A DNA stretch of 64,000 nt from Dyadobacter alkalitolerans DSM 23607. GTDB lineage: Bacteria > Bacteroidota > Bacteroidia > Cytophagales > Spirosomataceae. The stretch's first letter is position 1, and each line of letters starts with the position of its first letter. The notes under the pieces were generated by a model. That model was not told where the DNA came from. It made no database searches and saw only the letters and a list, made by a program, of their open reading frames with translations. The translations under genes and the position numbers were made by a program. Below, in pieces: positions 59,081-64,000 of the stretch. Where the stretch lies: assembly GCF_000428845.1 (NCBI RefSeq), contig NZ_KE386806.1, forward strand, positions 170,773 to 234,772, given 5' to 3'.

Positions 59081-61411
59081 ATGAGTGGTTCTGTTCAATG
59101 GAATGACGATCAGGAGGACGATTTCAGTTTCCTCGAAGTACTTTTCAAAATTCTACGGTACTGGTATTGGTTCGTCTTCACTGTCGGCATTAGCCTCTTT
59201 GCAGCGTATTATTATTTGAAGCAATATACGCCCATTTACCGAATGAGTTCAACCGTACTCATTAAGGAGGAGCGCTCTTTGAATACCAACAATATTGTTG
59301 ACCAATTGGCTCTCGCGGATGATAAAAATCTGGACAATGAAATGAATATCCTGAAGTCTAGACCCCTGCTTGAAAAAGTCGTGGCGAACCTGGGCCTGAC
59401 GGTTACTTACTGGCATGAAGGGAAGAACCGGGACACAGAGATCTACACCTGTAGTCCTGTAAGCGTTGAGGCCGAAGAAATACTGAGCGGCGAACCTTTT
59501 TTCATCAAACCGATTGAAGGGAACCGTTATGAGCTTTGGAACCAGGATAAGATTAAGTTGGGCAGGTTTCTTTATAGCGAGAAATTAAACAGCAAATATG
59601 GAAAGTTTCGTGTTTTCAGACGAAAGTCTATGACCGGTTCTGATACATTGGCGGTTAAGATCATCATGCAAAGCACCGAAGCTGTCGTTAATGGCCTGAT
59701 TAGCGATATTCAAATTGGTTTGCAGAGCCAGAAAAGTACGTTAGTATCGCTTTCTATTGAAAACCCTCTGCCAAGCAAGGGGAAAGATATCTTAAGCAAT
59801 TTGCTGGAAGAGTATTCCTTCGCTACCCTTGCCGCCAAGAACCGCGAAGCTTCCAACACGCTTCGGTTCATTGAAGACCGGTTGAAGATAGTGTCCATGG
59901 AACTTGGTGATGTAGAGCAGAACGTAGAGCAATTCCGTACGAAACAAAGAATAACGGATCTAAGCACAGAGGCCAATTTATTCCTCGATAAAGTTCAGGA
60001 AAATGACTCCAAACTTAATGAAGTTAATATAAATCTTAGCGTGCTCGAGGGAGTTGAAAGCTATGTAAACAGTAACGAAGTCGGCAATATTGCGCCGGCT
60101 TCACTTGGTGTAAATGATGCCGTACTGACATCCTATATCAGCCAGTTGTCTCAATTAGAATCGGAGCGGTTGAAGTTATCTCAGACGGTTCAGGAAGGCA
60201 ACCCCTATCTGAAAACGCTTAATACACAGATGCGTAATGTCAGGCAGGCCATTCAGGAAAACCTAAAAAACCAGCGAAGCAGTCTGCTTGTATCCAGGAA
60301 GAGCCTGCAGACTTTAAATGGTCGGCTTACCAGAACAATCTCCAAGATTCCTAAAAAAGAAAGGGAGTTTGTAGGCATTAAAAGGCAAGCTGGCGTAAAG
60401 GAAAATTTGTATTTGCTGTTGCTGCAAAAAAGGGAAGAAACAGCTCTTTCATATGCTTCCACAGTTACTGATAACCGAGTGGTTGAGCCGCCGTATAGCG
60501 TTCCTGGTATTGTCAGACCCGAGAAAAGGAAGATATATTCCTATGCTATTATAATAGGGCTTCTAATCCCTATTGGACTGATACTGGTAAGTGAATCGAT
60601 GAAAAATACGGTTCAGTCCAAAAAGGAAATTGAAAGAAAGACAGGACTGAAAGTATTTGGCGAAATAAGTGTAATGGCTCACAGTGGCAAGGGCCAGGTT
60701 ATTGATCTAAGTAGCCGGAGTCTGATAAGTGAACAGATCCGAATGATCCGTTCGAACATGCAATATTTATTTCTTGACAACAATAAGCTAGAAGGAAAGA
60801 CATTGATCATCACTTCCTCAACTGCCGCAGAAGGGAAAAGTTTTATCACGTTAAATATTGCTGCTGCCTTGGCCATACTGGATAAAAAAGTACTGATTCT
60901 AGGGCTGGATCTTCGAAAACCGAAGGTGCATGAATACATGGGTGTAAGCAATAAGGTAGGGTTGTCAAATTACCTGATAGGGCAAGCCAAAGAAGAAGAT
61001 ATTATTCAAAGCACTTCCTCTGACAATTTGTTTATTATACCAAGCGGTCCTATTCCGCCTAACCCCTCTGAGCTCATTTCCAAAGACAGTGTTGCAAAGC
61101 TTATTGCTTCACTGAGACAAACATTTGATTACATTATTATAGACACACCGCCGGTGACTGTTGTTACCGATACCATATTGCTGGCACCGCTGGCCGATGC
61201 TACTTTTTATATCGTACGCCACCAGGAAACGCCGAAAATTCATCTGAATACGATTAAGGATTTGAATATGTTGAAGCAGTTCAAGTCCTTAAATATCATA
61301 TTTAATGCGGTAAATTACAGAAAGAACTCCACTTATGGGTACTATGGAAAGCAGGCGTATTACGGACAGGAGCGCACCAGCTGGATAAAGTCGCTATTTG
61401 AGAGACATTAA
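59081..61411 (+). CDS. wzc: Polysaccharide co-polymerase and tyrosine autokinase (Wzc-like)
   Basis: A 776-residue inner-membrane protein. TM segments lie near 30-47 and 486-503; the periplasmic part between them has a long coiled coil (SMELGDVEQNVEQFRTKQRI...). The cytosolic BY-kinase has Walker A SSTAAEGKS (579-587), Walker A' LILGLDLRKP (605-614) and Walker B YIIIDTPP (684-691). The C-terminal tail is Tyr rich (YGYYGKQAYYGQ, ~752-762) and probably autophosphorylates. It controls chain length and works with the Wza-like protein 76 bases upstream. Usually such proteins belong to Wzy-dependent pathways, which makes the Wzm/Wzt exporter notable. Confidence 0.95.
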   Translation: MSGSVQWNDDQEDDFSFLEVLFKILRYWYWFVFTVGISLFAAYYYLKQYTPIYRMSSTVLIKEERSLNTNNIVDQLALADDKNLDNEMNILKSRPLLEKVVANLGLTVTYWHEGKNRDTEIYTCSPVSVEAEEILSGEPFFIKPIEGNRYELWNQDKIKLGRFLYSEKLNSKYGKFRVFRRKSMTGSDTLAVKIIMQSTEAVVNGLISDIQIGLQSQKSTLVSLSIENPLPSKGKDILSNLLEEYSFATLAAKNREASNTLRFIEDRLKIVSMELGDVEQNVEQFRTKQRITDLSTEANLFLDKVQENDSKLNEVNINLSVLEGVESYVNSNEVGNIAPASLGVNDAVLTSYISQLSQLESERLKLSQTVQEGNPYLKTLNTQMRNVRQAIQENLKNQRSSLLVSRKSLQTLNGRLTRTISKIPKKEREFVGIKRQAGVKENLYLLLLQKREETALSYASTVTDNRVVEPPYSVPGIVRPEKRKIYSYAIIIGLLIPIGLILVSESMKNTVQSKKEIERKTGLKVFGEISVMAHSGKGQVIDLSSRSLISEQIRMIRSNMQYLFLDNNKLEGKTLIITSSTAAEGKSFITLNIAAALAILDKKVLILGLDLRKPKVHEYMGVSNKVGLSNYLIGQAKEEDIIQSTSSDNLFIIPSGPIPPNPSELISKDSVAKLIASLRQTFDYIIIDTPPVTVVTDTILLAPLADATFYIVRHQETPKIHLNTIKDLNMLKQFKSLNIIFNAVNYRKNSTYGYYGKQAYYGQERTSWIKSLFERH

Positions 61412-61558
61412 GGTAGCTTACAGATTCCAATAGAAAGATTTTTCAAAGTTAATAGTTGCATCAGCTCCATTTTATTGACCTTCATCGGGTACAGATTATT
61501 TGTATGCGTCCGATAAAACCATATTTTAACAGATCCGCATAGTTCGTAATCTTGTTTC

Positions 61559-62026
61559 ATGAAAAATGAAGCAGAAAAAATGCGTGAACTGTATGATCAG
61601 TGGCAAACGCAAGGCATAAGCAAACAGGCTTTTTGCAATCGGAATGGTATGGGATACCATAAATTCAATTACTGGGTTAAAAAAATCCGCAGCAAGAATT
61701 CCACTCCTGTTGTATCGACCGGTGGGTTCAGCCAGATACCGGTTCAACTACTGGATGTAATTGAGCAAAATCAACAGGCGCTGGCGGCCATTACTTTTCC
61801 ATCTGGAGCGCGTATAGAGCTGTTCGGATCTCTCGACGCTTCATTTATCAAATGGGATCGGGACGGTTTTGCGATGTATGTCAAAAAGCTGGAACAAGGC
61901 ACTTTTGAATGGCCAAAGGGAGAAGGGATATCCATCACCAGTCAGCAGTTAACACTTCTTTTACAGGGTGTAATGCTGGATTTGGTTCGCCTTAGAAAAC
62001 GTTATCAGCATACAAAACAGGTGTGA
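61559..62026 (+). pseudogene. IS66 tnpA-tnpB in-frame fusion with internal deletion
   Basis: A 155-residue frame. Its first ~100 residues are TnpA-like (MRELYDQWQTQGISKQAFCNRNGMGYHKFNYWVKKI, ITFPSGARIELFGSLDASF). It then continues directly as the end of TnpB (IKWDRDGFAMYVKKLEQGTFEWPKGEGISITSQQLTLLLQG). A complete TnpB has a central YRG...MRKSFDGL region, which is missing here. Thus a deletion fused the two accessory genes in frame. Both are needed for transposition in known IS66 elements, so activity is doubtful. Confidence 0.8.
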
Positions 62027-62101
62027 GGCTCACAGGGAAAATCTGCCCAAAAAGCGCCTTTAAAGCTTGTTTGAGCTGATTTTATATCGTATCTTCGGGT
62101 T

Positions 62102-63628
62102 ATGGAAGATACAGCGACGGACTATAAATTACTTTATGAGCAGGCGATTGCTGAACATAAAAAGTCGCTGGAATTGATCTCCGAAAAAGATGAACAGATC
62201 CAGGCCCTGAACTTTGAACTTGATAAATACAAGCGGTATATATTTGGTAAAAAGAATGAGAAACTAGCCGGCATACATACGGACGTAAACCAGATCAATC
62301 TGTTTGAATTGGGAACCGACCAGACGCAGCAAGAAGAGCTATCAGAGCAGGCAGCTGACGTTGTCAAGGAAAAAGTTCCTGCAAAAAAAACGTGAAAAGG
62401 GCACCGGGAGAATGATACTTCCTGAGAACCTGCGCCGTGAGATCATCATCATTGAACCTACCGAAGACGTTACCGGCTGCACTATAATAGGAGAAGAGAT
62501 CACAGAGGTGTTGGACCTTATTCCTGCTGAGTTTTATGTGAAGCGTTATATCCATTATAAATATGCCCGTGCCAATGGCGAAGGTATTGTAACCGGGTTA
62601 CTTCCAGATCGTGTAATCGAAAAAGGTATCCCTTCTGAAGCTGTCATCGCTCAAATGGTGGTCGATAAGTATGTATTCGGCCTTCCGCTTCACCGCCAGA
62701 TCGATAAATATAGACGGTTAGGAGTAAATGTTCCTGCTTCCACCGCCTCTGACTGGATCATGAAAGGATGGCAGCATCTTGCCCCTTTATGGGAGCTTTT
62801 AAAACTCCTGGTTCTCAACCAAAAATACTTGCAAGCCGATGAGACGCCGCTAAAAGTGCTTGACAGAGACCACAAAAACGGAATCCATCAAGGCTTCATG
62901 TGGATATATAATGCTCCCTGTGACAAGCTGACGTTGTTTGATTACCAGAAAGGCCGCGACCAAAGCGGCCCTAAACAGATGCTGAAAGGGTATGCCGGTA
63001 TACTGCAAGTGGACGGCTATTCTGTGTACGAAAAGCTTTTTGGCAATCATCCTGACATTCTTTTGGTCTACTGTATGGCCCATTCCCGCCGCAAATTCGT
63101 TGACGCGCTTAAATATGATAAGGAAAGATCGACTTATGTGCTTGAACGCATGCAGGTACTCTACGCGTTCGAGCAGCAAATGCGGAAGAAAAACTGGATT
63201 GGGAAGAGAAAACAAAGTTGAGACAGGAAAAATCGGCTCCGGTTCTTTTGGAATTAAAGGAGTGGATGACACAGCAGCTTCCGCTGGTAATCCCCAAAAG
63301 CCCGCTCGGTCAAGCCATAGCTTACAGCTTACCACGCTGGGAGGGACTGAGTGCCTATGCACTTCACGGGCAAATTGAGATTGATAATAACTTAGCGGAG
63401 AATGCCATCAGGCCATTGGCTATCGGACGAAAGGCTTTTTTGTTCGCCGGCTCCCACCAGGCAGCTGAGATGACAGCCGCTATGTATTCCTTCATGGCAA
63501 CATGCAAGAAAAACGGTGTTGACGAGCAGCAGTGGCTGACAGATGTGTTTGAAAGAATACTATCCCATAAACATAAACATCTTTATCAGTTGCTTCCCAA
63601 TAACTGGATCAAAGACCGGAATGGTTGA
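62102..63628 (+). pseudogene. IS66 transposase (TnpC) with two compensating frameshifts
   Basis: Three frames make one ~509-codon IS66 transposase. Part 1 (62102-62395) holds the N-terminal helical/zinc-finger-adjacent part (LYEQAIAEHKKSLELISEKDEQIQALNFELDKYKRYIFGKKNEKL). The frame is lost at an A8 run (~62385). Part 2 (about 62390-63180) holds VVDKYVFGLPLHRQIDKYRRLGVNVPASTASDWI, LQADETPLKVLDRDHKNG (the first Asp) and LQVDGYSVYEKLF (the second). The frame is lost again near 63183. Part 3 ends with LAENAIRPLAIGRKAFLFAGSHQAAE and the catalytic Glu. The whole span is divisible by three, so one gained and one lost base would explain it. Confidence 0.85.
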
Positions 63629-63689
63629 TCACCTGTCACAAAGCTAAACTACACAATACGGGTTCCTCGGACGGATACATCACAACCAC

Positions 63690-64000
63690 TGAGGTGGCTC
63701 CAAAAAACGGCACACATTTTTGCACATTATGATGCAGAATGAAAGACCCCAAATCATTAAAGACTCGTCGGAGCTACGATGCTGATTTCAAGCAAGAAAT
63801 GACCAGGATGTTGACTTCGGGCAGAAGTGCGAAGGAAATTTCGGAGTCATTTGGAATTGCCGAGAATGTTCTCTATCGTTGGAAAAGGATGGCAACAAAA
63901 AAGACAAAATCGAATAGCGGAGAAAAGGTTAGCGACAGAGCAGCAAAGTTGGCTGGCGAAGTAGCAAAACTACGTGCTGAGAACGAGCGCTTAAAAACTG
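63690..64000 (+). mobile_element. IS3-type element, left end (partial)
   Basis: TGAGGTGGCTCC at 63690-63701 begins a leader before an IS3-like orfA, 11 bases right of the IS66 end. The element runs off the window. The left terminus is set by position and by the TG dinucleotide, not by a matched right end. Confidence 0.55.
63739..64000 (+). CDS. IS3 family transposase OrfA (partial)
   Basis: An open frame of 87 codons to the window edge. It starts MKDPKSLKTRRSYDADFKQE and contains MTRMLTSGRSAKEISESFGIAENVLYRWKR, a classic HTH_Tnp_1 domain, followed by a leucine-zipper-like helix (LAGEVAKLRAENERLKT) used for multimerisation. OrfA binds the IS ends and is fused to OrfB by frameshifting in this family. 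The rest and OrfB lie outside. The upstream sequence fits an IS left end. Confidence 0.85.
   Translation, partial: MKDPKSLKTRRSYDADFKQEMTRMLTSGRSAKEISESFGIAENVLYRWKRMATKKTKSNSGEKVSDRAAKLAGEVAKLRAENERLKT

Larger units (their letters stand above)
61501..63679 (+). mobile_element. IS66 family element, degraded
   Basis: Terminal repeats TGTATGCGTCCGA (61501-61513) and TCGGACGGATACA (63667-63679) match with one difference and continue imperfectly for about 27 bases. Inside are an accessory tnpA/tnpB fusion and a frameshifted tnpC. The 2.18 kb length is shorter than the ~2.5 kb of complete members, consistent with the loss of most of tnpB. I see no 8-bp target duplication. It closes the polysaccharide locus on the right. 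Confidence 0.85.

Noticed and set aside
61480..63700. 8-bp target duplication around the IS66 element
   Set aside because: The flanking bases differ (AGATTATT on the left, TCACAACC on the right).

Overview
The window looks like the chromosome of a Bacteroidota bacterium of the Cytophagales type (a Dyadobacter- or Spirosoma-like relative is my guess). The reasons are a SusC/SusD pair, UpxY-type antitermination, TAnnTTTG -7 promoter elements with TTG at about -33, few Shine-Dalgarno sequences and DUF349/CHRD/VF530 proteins. I see no rRNA, CRISPR array, prophage or replication origin.

Region 1 (1-6.2 kb) is a glycan-use locus: the end of a SusC receptor, a SusD lipoprotein, a large secreted protein of unknown family with an internal duplication, and a convergent GH28 pectinase-like enzyme. 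Region 2 (6.4-14.7 kb) holds small metabolic and regulatory genes: RidA, a truncated Phd/YefM antitoxin with an intact-looking operator, a VOC protein, a SnoaL-like protein, and four AraC regulators mixed with three SDR dehydrogenases. Two of the SDR/AraC pairs form a mirror image around a shared intergenic inverted repeat. Region 3 (14.8-30 kb) is housekeeping: tRNA-Lys with a transcribed-looking broken copy, RhlE-type helicase, CbpA, Ada-like repair protein, MiaA, citrate synthase, PdxH, a DUF349 protein and tRNA-Thr.

Region 4 (30-32.4 kb) is a decayed ISAon1-like element followed by 0.86 kb of sequence without genes. Region 5 (32.4-61.4 kb) is one long co-directional surface polysaccharide locus. 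It contains an initiating sugar transferase; WbpE, WbpD and WbpB; UpxY; a Wzm/Wzt ABC exporter; about ten glycosyltransferase-like genes; FkbM and other methyltransferases; acyl modification; WecB; HisH2/HisF2/WbpG; a WbpI-type epimerase; and a Wza-like protein and Wzc-like kinase. WbpB/D/E, WbpI and HisH2/HisF2/WbpG together match the known Pseudomonas aeruginosa route to a 2,3-diamino-mannuronic acid carrying an acetamidino group. Only the first enzyme, the WbpA 6-dehydrogenase, is not in the window. Region 6 (61.5-64 kb) is a damaged IS66 element next to the start of an IS3-type element. The polysaccharide locus is therefore bracketed by IS elements and lies beside a tRNA gene.

I do not see a clearly new multi-gene system. 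The best leads are the transcribed-looking tRNA-Lys copy with a 14-nt hairpin insertion, a G9 tract inside the Wza-like gene (possible on/off switching), the mirror-image SDR/AraC modules, the uncharacterised gene directly abutting miaA, and the orphan antitoxin with its TGTACA operator.
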